Of a DNA stretch of 64,000 bases, positions 24,701 to 38,518 are shown in pieces. Source of the stretch: Harpalus rubripes (lineage: Eukaryota > Arthropoda > Insecta > Coleoptera > Carabidae); assembly GCA_963082715.1 (NCBI GenBank), contig OY720465.1, positions 28,090,688 through 28,154,687 of the forward strand, in the 5' to 3' direction. The position numbers and the translations under genes are program-made. Every line of letters begins with the position of its first letter. The first letter of the stretch is position 1. The notes beneath the pieces were generated by a model. The model made no database searches. It was not told where the DNA came from and was given only the letters and a program-made list of their open reading frames with translations.

Positions 24701-25940
24701 TAAACTGTTTGTTTTTCATAGAGTTTAGAATAATATAGTATTATTATGAATATATTTTGTGCATTTCAATGCATATATTGCTAATTATATTAGAACATTT
24801 TATTAAATCACGTGCCTTTTGAATATTTTACAACATTTAATTAACTAAATTCAATAAGTGAAATGTATATAAAAACAATTTTATTTGAAAATTGCCGCGC
24901 TTATCCCCTCTCTATGTACAACTTAATGCTCCGCCCTTTCTATTCCTACCCCTATCTAATACACGTAGTCATTGGCCGTGTTCCAGCACAGCGCAGTGCT
25001 GGCAGTGCTAAGCACCGAAGTTTGCGCTGCCAGCACTATGCCCTTGCCCTGTGCCATAGTACTACGTACGCTAGTACTACGTACTTAGATTAGTTGTCTG
25101 GTTGGTACGCTGATGTGCCTAAGGTGAGGTCGTGGTGCGTTGTATTTGACGTATATAGTGAAGGCTTGGGTCATTCAGGTGATCTATAGTGAAGTTTAAT
25201 GGTTTGTCGATCGGGTGTCGTAGTTTGACAGGGTTTCACGTTTGGTTGAGAAGAGGTTAACTCTGTGCTCCATGATCAAAATGAATACCAAAGAGAGTGT
25301 TCGAAGAAAATTATTCGTCGATGTACTCGTAACATCTGCTTCAGATAGTGAGTATATACTATTTATTAATCAGTTTAGTTATGATTTATTCTACTTAAAA
25401 GTAATATTTGGATTTGGGTTGTGTCCAGAGAATCGCATGTACCCGGCCAGATACAGATACAGAGATAGTGATACATAATTATGATTTGTTGTCTTTATAT
25501 CCGTTACTTGCCATTCGTTTGTCTGACAAGTTTGACAGTTTCTAGGTTATTCTTGTTGTCGTTATTGAAATTTAATTAATTAAATGTAAAATTTATATTC
25601 TTATATGTGTTCTAATTTAGCACCGTACGTATTTCACGTATATACGAGTTTATTAGGTGGTTCTATCATAGCGGTCTCATACAAATGTTTCCCTAAGTAA
25701 AATAATTTACAAAAATAGATATTTTAAGTAATGGGTCGATTTTGTTCTCATCTATAAATCTTACAGATCTGTAAATTTGTAAATAATGAAAAAAATCGCA
25801 ACGAAAACTGCCATTCTTAAATATATTTTTATATTAATCAACAAAAATAGATGCGTTTTTGTAAGGGTTTTAAAAATTTACAGATCTGTAATATTAATTC
25901 AAACAATTCGTAAATGACCTTGATCGGAATTTTTTTACTA
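24701..25940. other. No firm gene; possible short first exon near 25273-25350
   Basis: Mostly non-coding. Two short forward frames (24863-25093, 25242-25478) have no domain. Within the second, a start near 25281 leads to MNTKESVRRKLFVDVLVTSA and then a donor-like gtgagt near 25347. This could be the first exon of the tyrosine-recombinase gene whose next exon is at 26988, but the reading phase fits only if one base was lost in that exon. Confidence 0.3.
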
Positions 25941-25941
25941 T

Positions 25942-26643
25942 AGTCGCGTTCTTTTTACCACTTTTTACATGAGACCTTAGTTCATCTCAGCTCACCTCAG
26001 TTGCCTCGCTAATTTTGACCGTTCTTTTTATCCTAACGGAGATGAGATAAAGTGAGACCGAAGTGAGAAGAGTTCCACCCTCCTTCCCGATTCTTAGTCA
26101 CCTCTGGAGGTTGTGCTTGTTAAGTTTTTAATCTTAGATGAATGGTGGGGATAAATGTTTTGCTGTCACGGGCTGGCACATACAATTAGTTTGGTTAATA
26201 TGATTATTTGTTTATTTCTTTAATAAATATTATTATTATTTGAAGAATAAATAAATATGCAGACAATTCCGTAGAAAATAATATAGTAAAGAGACGTAAA
26301 CTTCATAGAATTGAAAATCATGTGAAAGTTATAGTACTGTATAATTGAAACATTTTAGAATGTGTCGCACTATATGTGATTATGCAATCGACAGAATAAT
26401 AGTAGCCTAAATAATGCACACTCATAGTGGGCGATCCAAAATAATACCTGAAAATATCGTGGTTGACCGTTGAAAAGTATCACAGACATCCAGCGGACAT
26501 CAGTCGTTCAAGTTACCAACAAAATGTGTCTTTTGTCGTTCTTTTTACTTCATTAAAATCTCACTTGATCTCAGCTCAGTTCATGTCAAACTCATCTCAT
26601 TTTGACATGAGATGAGGCAAATGATAAAAAGAACGCGACTAAA
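25942..26643. mobile_element. MITE with tagtcgcgttcttttta ends, about 700 bp
   Basis: Inverted ends tagtcgcgttctttttacca and its mirror at 26618-26643. The subterminal parts carry many ctcagctca/ctcatctca-type blocks in both orientations, a feature shared with the element at 38519-39399. No coding sequence. Confidence 0.7.
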
Positions 26644-26987
26644 ATATTATTTATAGCTTAACCTAAAATTCGTACTTGGACGGGTCGAAATGTAAAAAAT
26701 GGGGATGGGGGTTACGTATATTGACTTTTAGTCGAATATTTACATTAATTGTTTGTTACCTTATGTTATTTCAACAAAAAGAAAACACTCCAACAACGTT
26801 TAAAATTCGTTATAAAGGGGAAGGGGATTTGTTCACAAGCTTAAGAAATTATTGTGGTTGATGTTTTCAGATTGGATATAGTATGCGAAGTGTCAGTCTG
26901 AACTTATCGCGCGCCAGCTATACAAATTATTATTTCAATATTAGTTTAAATATTTCGAACTGGGGTATGTGACTATTTTTTTTTAAG

Positions 26988-27171
26988 ATGGGCCGTTGGC
27001 TTCTACTAATAATAGATAAGCCAGCTTTACCAACAACGGTGCATACATCAATTCCATGCAAAAAATATTTTTGCATGTACTGCAAAAAGAAATGCACAAA
27101 GTTGCCACGTCATTTAACCCAGATGCATGCAGATGAAACAGCTGTTAAAGATATTATTCTCTTACCAAAAG
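26988..27171 (+). pseudogene. Tyrosine-recombinase-type gene, N-terminal zinc-finger exon
   Basis: An exon-like frame of about 61 residues, with a strong acceptor (gactatttttttttaag) before it and a consensus donor (aaag|gtaagt, GT at 27172) after it. It encodes a Cys2-His2-like finger: KKYFCMYCKKKCTKLPRHL then Q-M-H, followed by a hydrophobic helix and LLPKG. This order is typical of the N-terminus of a family of animal proteins with a tyrosine-recombinase core (Crypton-like), whose core exon lies at 34849 on the same strand. The intervening 7 kb is filled with mobile elements. Whether this exon is still spliced to anything is unknown; the next zinc-finger exon is inverted. Confidence 0.6.
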
Positions 27172-27587
27172 GTAAGTAATAGTAACAAATGTATTCTGTG
27201 ACTTCTATAATTTTAATGACTTTTTAAATTTAGTGTATTTTGTAAAATATAAATATCAAAAAATACTTGTGGCCCGCACAATGCCTCTCACCAGTGCCAT
27301 TTTATTTTACATATGTATCGTATACAGGATGGTGACTCGGGCACATGAACATCTAAAATCAGATTTTTATAATTTCCTGCGCCCCTAATTGTTTTAGGTA
27401 AAAAATCTTCAAATAAAAGTTTTAGGGCTTAAAATTCTGCTTCCGAATCAATTAATTTTGAATGTTTCATAACTGCAGATAGGTCTGAAAATTCCGAAAA
27501 TCATCCCAATAATAGCTAGATACATGAAATTAAAACAAAAAATCAACAAATGTTAAACGGTTTATCTGTCAAGTTAGATTAATTTTT

Positions 27588-29600
<2,013 letters not shown>

Positions 29601-30018
29601 TTTTTTTTATGTAATTTATGTCCAAGTGAATAATTATGTTTTAAATTAATAAATAATAGACCTAGACGGGAGCCGAGGTCCGTGGCGTTTATTTTTTCCA
29701 AATTTAGACGTAAAATATGCGAAAAACTTTCAACAATTTTTAAAAAGTTCACGAAAGAAATTACAAAAGCTTTTATTGGAGCAAAACCTAGCGATGCAAA
29801 TTTTCACCGAGAATACATGTATTTTAGTGACTGCAATACTTTTGACGTTTCGTTTGACAGCCCAGCTGGCAGTTGTTTGGCGCCATTTTATTTTCTATTT
29901 GGAGCAATAGAAATTAGCAGGAAATTAATTAAGTCTTACGTTCGGGTGTTCTAGTCACCGCACCAGTCTGTATAACATTTCTTGCAAATACGAGTAGATT
30001 TATTTATAATTCCATAAA
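29601..30018. other. No gene recognised
   Basis: A 90-codon forward frame at 29682-29954 has no recognisable domain. Sequence looks unique. Confidence 0.45.
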
Positions 30019-30507
30019 TACCGGGTGAGTACTTGACTTGAAACCCGAACATAGCCCGTTAACACAGGAAAATTGTTTTTCGCAGACTGTTTCTCCCCGT
30101 TTCAACTGACAATAATGGTTGTGGTATAAATAGAAAGATAAAAAATTCTGCATCATATGACCCCAAATAAATGATTTTTTAAAAATTATTTAGACCCTTA
30201 AACTAATTGTTAAATTTATTCAATTTCTTTTTAATAGTCCAGTGAACAGAGGTCGAAAAAACGGGGTTGCCCTACAAAAGGTCGGATAGTTCTGAATTTT
30301 TGATACGTTGTATAGGATGGTTGGTTAATGAAATTTGACATTTTATCTGTAAGAATTCGTTATAATTGTCTTCGCATAAATATGAACTGGAGATTTCTAC
30401 ACTATTGCCAATTCACTGGTCATGCTGAAAATGATGAAGTAGCGGCAACTGCTCAATGCAAGCGTTAGGGTGCGGAGAAGGGAAAAAGTTGAACATCAGT
30501 CCATACT

Positions 30508-32766
30508 TCATTGTTTAAAACTACTAATACACATTTTTAAATATATTGGTATATTTTATGTAAAACTACCCCATAGATTCTTTATTAATACCGAATTAAA
30601 TTACGTTTGCCCGACATAAATTTCTCAAATAACTAGCTATCTAATGTATAAACATACAATACATTGTTTCAAAATGTGCAAATATCACATTGCTTAAAAC
30701 TACTAATACACATTTTTAAATATATTGGGAAGCTATATGAGTATGTTTTATGTAAAACTACCCCATAGGTTCTTTATTAATACCAAATTAAATTACGTTT
30801 GCCCGCTATAAATTTCTCAAATAACTAGCTATCTAAGATATAAACGTACTATACATTATTTCAAAATATGCAAATATCACATTGTTTAAAACTACTATTA
30901 CACATTTTTAAATATGTTGGGAAGCTATATGAATATTTTTTTATGTAAAACTACCCCATAGATTCTTTATTAATACCGAATTAAATTACGTTTGCCCAAC
31001 ATAAATTTCTCAAATAACTAGCTATCTAATGTATAAACATACAATACATTGTTTCAAAATGTGCAAATATCACATTGCTTAAAACTACTAATACACATTT
31101 TTAAATATATTGGGAAGCTATATGAGTATGTTTTATGTAAAACTACCCCATAGGTTCTTTATTAATACCAAATTAAATTACGTTTGCCCGCTATAAATTT
31201 CTCAAATAACTAGCTATCTAAGATATAAACGTACTATACATTATTTCAAAATATGCAAATATCACATTGTTTAAAACTACTATTACACATTTTTAAATAT
31301 GTTGGGAAGCTATATGAATATTTTTTTATGTAAAACTACCCCATAGGTTCCTTATTAATACCAAATTAAATTACGTTTGCCCGCAATAAATTTCTCAAAT
31401 AACCAGCTATCTAAGGTATAAACATACTACACATTATTTCAAAATGTGCAAATATCACATTGCCTAAAACTACTAATACACATTTTTAAATATATTGGGA
31501 AGCTATATGAGTATGTTTTATGTAAAACTACCCCATAGGTTCTTTATTAATACCAAATTAAATTACGTTTTCCCGCTATAAATTTCTCAAATAACTAGCT
31601 ATCTAAGATATAAACGTACTATACATTATTTCAAAATATGCAAATATCACATTGTTTAAACCTACTATTACACATTTTTAAATATGTTGGGAAGCTATAT
31701 GAATATTTTTTTATGTAAAACTACCCCATAGGTTCCTTATTAATACATACATACATACATACATAAAATCACGCATTTCCCACTTAGTGGGTTAGCACAA
31801 ACCCGAAAGAATAACAATAACATCATCCAAAAAAAAAAATCAGTCTCTCTTTCAACAACATTCGTACTAACCTGACATCATGGCACAACATATATTAATA
31901 CCAAATTAAATTACGTTTGCCCGCAATAAATTTCTCAAATAACCAGCTATCTAAGGTATAAACATACTACACATTATTTCAAAATGTGCAAATATCACAT
32001 TGCCTAAAACTACTAATACACATTTTTAAATATATTGGGAAGCTATATGAGTATGTTTTATGTAAAACTACCCCATAGGTTCTTTATTAATACCAAATTA
32101 AATTACGTTTGCCCGCTATAAATTTCTCAAATAACTAGCTATCTAAGATATAAACGTACTATACATTATTTCAAAATATGCAAATATCACATTGTTTAAA
32201 CCTACTATTACACATTTTTAAATATGTTGGGAAGCTATATGAATATTTTTTTATGTAAAACTACCCCATAGGTTCCTTATTAATACCAAATTAAATTACG
32301 TTTGCCCGCAATAAATTTCTCAAATAACCAGCTATCTAAGGTATAAACATACTACACATTATTTCAAAATGTGCAAATATCACATTGCCTAAAACTACTA
32401 ATACACATTTTTAAATATATTGGGAACCTGTATGAGTATGTTTTATGTAAAACTATCTCATAGGTTCCTTATTAATACCAAATTAAATTACGTTTCTCCG
32501 CCATAAATTTCTCAAATTACTAGCTATCTAAGGTATAAACATATTATACATTATTTTAAAATGTGCAAATATCACATTGTTTAAAACTACTAATACACAT
32601 TTTTAAATATACTGGGAAGCTATATGAGTAGGTTTTATGTAAAACTACCCCATAGGCTCTTTATTAATAATTAATACCAAATTAAATTACGTTTGCCCGC
32701 CATACATTTCTCAAATAACTAGCTATCTAAAGTATAAACATACAATACATCATTTCAAAATGTGCA
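30508..32766. repeat. Satellite-like array, monomer about 192 bp, about 11-12 copies
   Basis: Monomers begin cattgcttaaaactacta or cattgtttaaaactacta at 30509, 30688, 30880, 31072, 31264, 31458, 31650, 31998, 32190, 32383 and 32575. Two types alternate: one with actaatacac and gagtatgttttatg, one with actattacac and gaatatttttttatg. This gives a 384-bp dimer higher-order repeat. Dimers at 31458 and 31998 are almost identical, showing recent unequal exchange. The array is wholly inside the TIR element 30019-33113. Confidence 0.93.
31741..31895. mobile_element. 156-bp insertion within the satellite
   Basis: One monomer is enlarged from 192 to 348 bp by an insert flanked by tattaatac on both sides (9-bp target duplication). 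The insert starts with a short cata repeat and contains acgcatttcccacttagtgg and an A11 run. The class is not recognised; it may be a short SINE or MITE fragment. Confidence 0.65.
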
Positions 32767-33129
32767 ACGATTTATTTCATTTCTTGTTGATGTTTAGCTT
32801 GAAATAAAATTAATTAATAAAATGTTAAATAATATAAATTTCACAAGTTATAAGTTATAACGAATTCTAACATATAAAATTTCAAACATTTGTTTTTTTT
32901 TTTTTTTTGTTCAAATGCCTTTATGGCTATCAATATTAATAATAAATTGAATAATTATAATAATTAATTTAATGGTCTAAAATAGTAGAAATTTATATGT
33001 ATCTGGAGTCATTTGATGCAGAAATCTTGTATCTTTCTATTGCTTCCACAAACCATTGTTGTCAGTTGAAACGGAGAGCAACAGTCTGAGTCGAGTATTA
33101 AGTATTCACCCGGTATGTAATTACATATT

Positions 33130-33403
33130 TACCGTATTTCAGTTCTTACTCGTATTTCCAGTAATAATATAACGATAGTACATGAAAGAACGAGTATCAT
33201 AAGGCCATTTGTTCGTACGAGTCTAAGTTTGGAAAACGAGCCGCTAGGCGAGTTTTACAAAGGACCAGTGGGAAGTGGGAAGATATGCACAGTTTGATCT
33301 TGTTTTTTGATGATAATACCTCGATATTATCCAATCAAACAATAAGATCAGACTGCTCCTATTTTCCCACCACTCCATTCTTATCTGAAATACCGTATAA
33401 TTA
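33130..33403. mobile_element. Small hairpin MITE
   Basis: Ends taccgtatttcag and ctgaaatacggta are inverted, and the centre (33288-33354) forms a second stem with tgatctt/aagatca arms. No coding sequence. Confidence 0.5.
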
Positions 33404-33506
33404 AATATTTCATATATTTCAATCCTATTTTTAATAATTATACCTTTTATTTAATATTATCAGATGTCTAATTAAAAAATAGTATTGTAAAGCCTTGTCT
33501 TTAATA

Positions 33507-34384
33507 CGAGGGCAATTTATAAAGAAATCTATCTAGCTATGAAAGGAGACGTATTGACCTTGAACAATACTTTATTTTTCAACATAACTTCCTTCAATAC
33601 TAACACACTTTTCGCAACGTTTCATCAACTGTGCCGTTCCGTCAAAATAATATTTTTTTGGAAGATCTGCAAAATAACTGCCATTAGCATACATTAACTC
33701 CTCGTGTGATTCAAATTTTCTTCCTCTAAGAATTTTATTCATATTTTTAAATAAAAAGAAGTCTCTAGGTGCTAAATCAAAGCTATAAGGTGGATGGCAC
33801 AGTTCTATAAAACCGTAGTCCCTGATAATGTCTACAACTTTGCTTTGTGAACCAGCTTGTATCCACCGTGAAGACACGTTCCTCATGCCCAATCATTATG
33901 CAAAATTTTACAAACACTGGTTTCAGATGAAGATAGTCCCTTGGCAATAATGTAATTTTCATCCGTCGATCTGTAAGCATTAATTTTTCAACTTGTTGAG
34001 CATTTTCTGCAATTCATGCTTCAAGTGGTCGACCAGATTTTGGATCATTCTGTATCGAATCCCTTCCCCATCGACACTGTTTACACCAAAATTTTACTTT
34101 AAAATAACTTGGGACATCTTGTCCATACACGGCCACTATTCGCTCATGAATAGTTTTAGGACCATTGCCTTCCTTTGTTAAGAATTGTATCACACTCCGA
34201 TGCTCCAATTTAGTTTCACTCATTTTTTAACCCAAAATTCTACGCTAAAACTGTAATAAATAATACGATTTGAATGCAGCTAACTGCATGAATTTAAAAA
34301 TGTCACACAAATCTGACAACAGAAAAATGTTATCGTTCGTGTTTTGTTTCATGGCTAGGTAGATTTCTTTGTAAACTGTCCTCG
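33507..34384 (-). mobile_element. Internally deleted, broken mariner
   Basis: Inverted ends of about 31 bp (cgagggcaatttataaagaa at 33507; mirror ending 34384) with TA on both sides. At 878 bp it is about 400 bp short of a full mariner. Reverse frames give an N-terminal helix-turn-helix piece (SVIQFLTKEG ... SGRP at 34014-34223), then a frame-shifted middle, then the C-terminal catalytic block HPPYSFDLAPRDFFLFKNM and a SYVEK terminus at 33572. The first catalytic Asp and part of the second motif are lost. It differs from the mariner at 2320-3648 in both TIRs and protein, so it is another lineage. Confidence 0.9.
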
Positions 34385-34439
34385 TATGTGAAAGTTTAAT
34401 TAAATCATTATTTTATGTTTTAACTGTATTGCACAGGTT

Positions 34440-34820
34440 CAGAAGAGAGAATTAATTAATTCATCATGTCTTACGATTTTACTTATAAGATCCGGATTTA
34501 ACTTGGGGCATATATTTTGCCGCATTATTTCGTTTGCTTTCCAATGGAGACGATTTGCAATACGTCGACTTGACGTTTGGATATCTCGTGGATTCGTAGT
34601 TGATTCATGATTTTGACATCGACGAACATGTCGGTAAAGAGTGATTTTACTATAATAATTTCGACAGCTAGGACACAGCAAATAATGCTCTGTATCCCGT
34701 TGTTTCCTTTTATTGGGTCTTCGTGAAACCATAAGGTCGCCATAATTGTAGTTGTTATCTGTGTTATATTCGTAAGTGCCGTTAATACGTATTTTGTCCA
34801 GTAATTTCTTTTATTTGGAA
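34440..34820 (-). pseudogene. Second zinc-finger exon of the tyrosine-recombinase gene, inverted
   Basis: Reverse-strand frame reading LLDKIRINGTYEYNTDNN, then a G-D-L-M-V-S-R-R-P stretch, then a C-P-S-C finger (HYLLCPSCRNYYSKITLYRH) with a downstream Cys, and ending IVRHDELI. These blocks come between the N-terminal finger and the catalytic exon in the usual protein order, yet they lie on the opposite strand from both. The start of the neighbouring forward exon is only about 30 bp away (34849). The simplest reading is a small local inversion of one exon. A one-base frame change near 34815 is also needed. The gene is therefore broken here whatever its expression. Confidence 0.65.
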
Positions 34821-34848
34821 ACAAATTAACTTGCAAATATCATATTAG

Positions 34849-35947
34849 GCAAGTATTACGAACAATGGGACGGTTTCTTATTGCTCTCAAAGAAATTAAT
34901 CCCGAAATAAATGATATAAAATCAGTTTTCCAACCGCATTACTATGATTTAGTCATAAAAACAATCAATAAAATGTTGAATTATAATATTGACACCAATG
35001 ATTGTAAAACACCGTTACTGGCAACACGTCTAGGTACTTACATAAAAAATGTGGCAATGTTTTGATGACAGAATACCTTAAAACGAGTAATTATGAAAAA
35101 TGAACTATGGTAAAAGATTTTTTAAAAATTCATGCAGAAGAGTACGGACCGTATATAACTAAGACTGCTATGGAGACTCAAATTCGTTTGAAGCGAAATA
35201 AACCTATTGATCTACCTATCAGTGAGGATGTAAAGAGACTACATGATTATTTAAATGATGAAACAAAAAGATTAAAATCGCAATTAGCTACAAAATTTTC
35301 TTACATTGCATGGAATCGATTAAATAAAATTTTACTTATCAATATACAACTGTTTAATAGAAAACGTGCGGGAGAAATTGAAAGGCTCCTAATAGAGGAT
35401 TTTGAACACCATCAGTCAATTGAGAAAGAAAAACAATGTGACTCGTTAAATTCTGTAGAACAATGCTTAGCAACACGCTTTATAAAAATAGAACTGCGTG
35501 GGAAAAAGGGTCGATCTGTACCTAAACTTATAGATCGAGAGCAGGAATCTTTAATAAATTTAATTTTGAGTTTGAGAGATAATGCTCAAGTCCAAAAAGA
35601 AAATCCATATGTGTTTGCAGCTCCAGGTGGAGTAGATAATTTTTTCAGAGCTTGTGCTGCACTGAGAGAATATTCAGAATGCTGTGGTGCGAAGTATCCA
35701 CAAAATTTACGAGGTACAAGGCTAAGGAAACAAATTGCAACTATTATACAAATACTTAATTTGCAAGAAACAGAATTGGGACAATTGGCCAACTTCATGG
35801 GACATGATTTGCAAATTCATAAAGACCACTATCGTTTACCAAGCACTGCTAATGAAATTGGACAATTATCAAAATTGTTCGTAATGATGGAAGAAGGTAG
35901 TATGGAAAATTACAAGGGTAAAAAGTTAGGTGAAATTAATATTCTTG
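34849..35947 (+). pseudogene. Tyrosine-recombinase-type core exon (Crypton-like family)
   Basis: The exon follows an acceptor (catattag) and ends at a consensus donor (cttg|gtaagt). It starts with RTMGRFLIALKEINPE and a TPLLATRLGTYIKN block; then a frameshift near 35058 and an in-frame TGA at 35101-35103 interrupt it. After that, 295 codons are open from 35107. The catalytic fold shows an Arg box (LFNRKRAGEIERLLIEDF), RGKKGRSVPKL, then YVFAAPG, a second Arg box (LRGTRLRKQIATII), and FMGHDLQIHKDHYRLP, which supplies the His and the likely Tyr nucleophile. The family cuts and rejoins DNA through a 3'-phosphotyrosine. Two lesions plus the inverted upstream exon make it a pseudogene, though the catalytic residues themselves are kept. 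Confidence 0.75.
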
Positions 35948-36011
35948 GTAAGTTACCCAAATATACCTACCTATGTGTAATCACTAAACTTTAAATTTTC
36001 TTTTTTTGTAG

Positions 36012-36068
36012 AAAAGACTGACCAGATTGAGATAAGTGTAGATGGTGAAATAGAAGGCTTAAATAATG
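36012..36068 (+). pseudogene. Tyrosine-recombinase gene, 57-bp exon
   Basis: Lies between a tttttttgtag acceptor and an aatg|gtaata donor. It continues the frame of the previous exon in phase 1 at both edges and encodes an acidic linker (TDQIEISVDGEIEGLNN). Length is a multiple of three. No domain is recognised; the exon is supported by splice sites and phase alone. Confidence 0.55.
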
Positions 36069-36089
36069 GTAATATATTTTTATTTATTT

Positions 36090-36570
36090 TCATCCATACA
36101 TACATACATACATACATACATACAAACAAACATACATACATACAAACATACTTACAAACATACATACAAACATACATACAAACATACATACAAACATACA
36201 TACAAACATATATACATACAAACATACATACAAACATACATACAAACATACATACATACAAACATACATACATACAAACATACATACATACATACATACA
36301 TACATACATACAAACATACATACATACATACATACATACATACAAACATACATACAAACATACACACATACATACAAACATACATACATACAAACTTACA
36401 TACAAACAAACAAACATACATACAAACATACATACAAACATACATACAAACATACATACAATCATACATACAAACATACATACAAACATACATACAAACA
36501 TACATACAAACATACATACAAACATACATACAAACATACATACAAACATACATACAAACATACATAGACA
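36090..36570. repeat. (CATA)n/(CAAACATA)n microsatellite, about 480 bp
   Basis: Mixed tetranucleotide repeat, starting about 25 bp after the 57-bp exon. Open frames in five of six phases (Tyr/Val/Cys or Thr/His/Tyr) are artefacts. Confidence 0.97.
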
Positions 36571-37129
36571 TAACTTAAATCGCAGAAATTACAAACTTAG
36601 GATTTTGTATTCACTTACATATATCATAGGCACAAGCACTCCAATATATGCATTTCTAGATACATTCACATTTTTTGCAAAAGTACCTAGTGCAACCAGT
36701 TCCTTACATTTCACATGCGTATCATTCTCCGGTCAGTACGTCTATTATCTATCATCATATAACCCAAGTAAACAAACTCATGTACCTATTTGTTCCAATC
36801 TTGCTCCGTCCACCATTACATTATACTCAATTTTCAGACCATTTCTTTCAAATACTTATGCCTGGCATTTAGATCATTCATTTCAAATACTCCTTATTTT
36901 AGCCCAAAACAACTACATCCACATAAGCTAACGCAAGCACAATACTTTAGCCAATTTCATCACCATCCGATTTATTCTGTGCCTTTGGTAATACATCCAT
37001 ATACAAATCCACGAAGATGTACCACAGTCTTGCTTCACGTTAATATATTTAATCACTCAATGTACCATTATTTCTCAACTCAGCGTCATTACTCTCACTA
37101 CGAAGCTCGAATCGCTTCTATTAAACATG
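36571..37129. other. No gene recognised (intron-like)
   Basis: C/T-rich forward frames at 36605-37185 have no recognisable domain. Sequence of similar style occurs at 41040-41390, suggesting an interspersed repeat. Confidence 0.4.
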
Positions 37130-38183
37130 TTTTTATATTTTGCGTTCATAATGAAGTCATTACGATACGCAATTGCGTATCGTAATGACCTTCATTTCGA
37201 TACGCAATTTTTTGTTTTAGTCGGTTGGTACTAGATGACGTTTCTTTAACCCATTTTTACCTAATTTATTTTTAGTTAATTGACAATTCATTTTAATAAT
37301 ATAATGTCGATATTATTATTATTTTTTATTTAGGGAAGATTATTTACATGAAAATGTACAAATATAATCACAAATTGAGTAAGTAAATGTTAATATAATG
37401 TTCGAATTAGTCCACATAGATGGACCTACTAGTACTAAAAATTTGTAGATTGAACCTTGGAAGAATAGAAAATTATTTTTAATTAATTTTAAAGCAAGTT
37501 TTAGTTCAAATAAATAAAAAAAAAACCTATACACTGAGGCTGAAAGGGTTAAATTGTCAAACGTCAAAGCTGGAAGATAAGAAATTTCAATATAACCTCA
37601 AAATTTCTTTTACTTAATAAATCACTTTATTTAATGAATATAATAATAATACATATTTTCGTCTTACTTTACATTTCAAAATAAGCAATCAAAACATTCT
37701 CTGTTACGCCTTTGACATTATTTTCTTTACACTATGTGTCAAAATTTGCAAATTCTTTCTCATAAATTTCGCGCGATTTTTTAGGAAGTAGATTATTTAC
37801 TGTAGTCTGAGCTATATTGCGTAGCTCAGGCGGAGTGTTACTGATATCATCTTTCATGATTACACTAAATTCACTTAAATTTGTTCGTAAATATTGAAAT
37901 GACATGAACTTTCAAATAATAATTGAATGTGGTCAATTCAGTGTTACCAACTACAACATTTCACTTACAAATTTCCCTAAATCAACTCGGTTTAATTTTA
38001 ACAGTTTTTTAAAAATATTTTAGTTTGTAGAAGGCGCAAAATATAAAAAATAGTATAAAGAACTCATTTTATAAGACTTTCTTTCGCACTTGTCAATTAG
38101 AAAACTCGCTAACGCTCGTTTTCTAAATTTTGACGCGTGCGAAAAAAACATGTCTTATAAAACACGTTCTTTAATATACTATT
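37130..38183 (-). mobile_element. Palindrome-ended foldback element, long copy
   Basis: Left end carries a 34-bp perfect palindrome (37154-37187: gtcattacgatacgcaa and its complement, no spacer). Right end (about 38070-38180) is a long hairpin with outer stem aaagaac/gttcttt, a ttttataagac/gtcttataaaa stem and an inner gaaaac stem. The element is the inverted, 1054-bp form of the 376-bp copy at 54045-54420, with about 640 bp more internal sequence. It sits in an intron-like position and stops about 50 bp before the next exon. No coding sequence. Confidence 0.85.
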
Positions 38184-38234
38184 ATTACTTAAGATTAAAT
38201 AACATCGCATTAAATTGATACTTTCTTTTTCTAG

Positions 38235-38354
38235 ACGTGGAGAATTACAAATCTGTGTTACGGATTACACCCGTAAAACCGAAGGATGTTTGTAATAAAA
38301 CACAGAAAATACCTATAGTAATTATTAGTCAAAAGGAGCAACAATTGTGTGCAG
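38235..38354 (+). pseudogene. Tyrosine-recombinase gene, 120-bp exon
   Basis: Acceptor ctttttctag, donor gcag|gtaata. Phase 1 at both edges and open throughout, continuing the frame of the 57-bp exon. Encodes a basic, Lys/Pro-rich linker (YKSVLRITPVKPKDVCNKTQ). No domain recognised. Confidence 0.55.
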
Positions 38355-38518
38355 GTAATAATTTAAAATTATTCTCTTTCTGGCATATTTAAATAATTTA
38401 TATCATACAGCACAATAAAAACAGACAAAAAATAAATACAACGAAAATGGTGTTTCCATGGTTATTGGATACATTCTTTGGATTAAAGTTGATCGTTGAA
38501 GTTTTAATTTGAAATATT

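Larger units (their letters stand above)
30019..33113. mobile_element. 3.1-kb TIR transposon carrying a satellite array
   Basis: Ends ccgggtgagtactt (30019) and aagtattcacccgg (to 33113) are inverted copies extending about 100 bp inward (shared blocks ccgtttcaactgacaa and aatggtt). TA flanks both ends (30017-30018 and 33114-33115), the Tc1/mariner-type target duplication. The ccgggtg start matches the end of the transposase-bearing element at 59367-60409, which may be a mobiliser of this class. About 2.26 kb of its interior is a 192-bp tandem array; no transposase is present. Confidence 0.85.

Noticed and set aside
24863..25093. 76-codon ORF
   Set aside because: No domain or splice support; composition follows local base content.
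35971..36578. Long Tyr/Val/Cys and Thr/His/Tyr ORFs
   Set aside because: Artefacts of the cata/caaacata microsatellite.
36605..37185. Overlapping forward ORFs of 65-131 codons
   Set aside because: Three phases are open at once and none has a domain; typical of C/T-rich repeat sequence.
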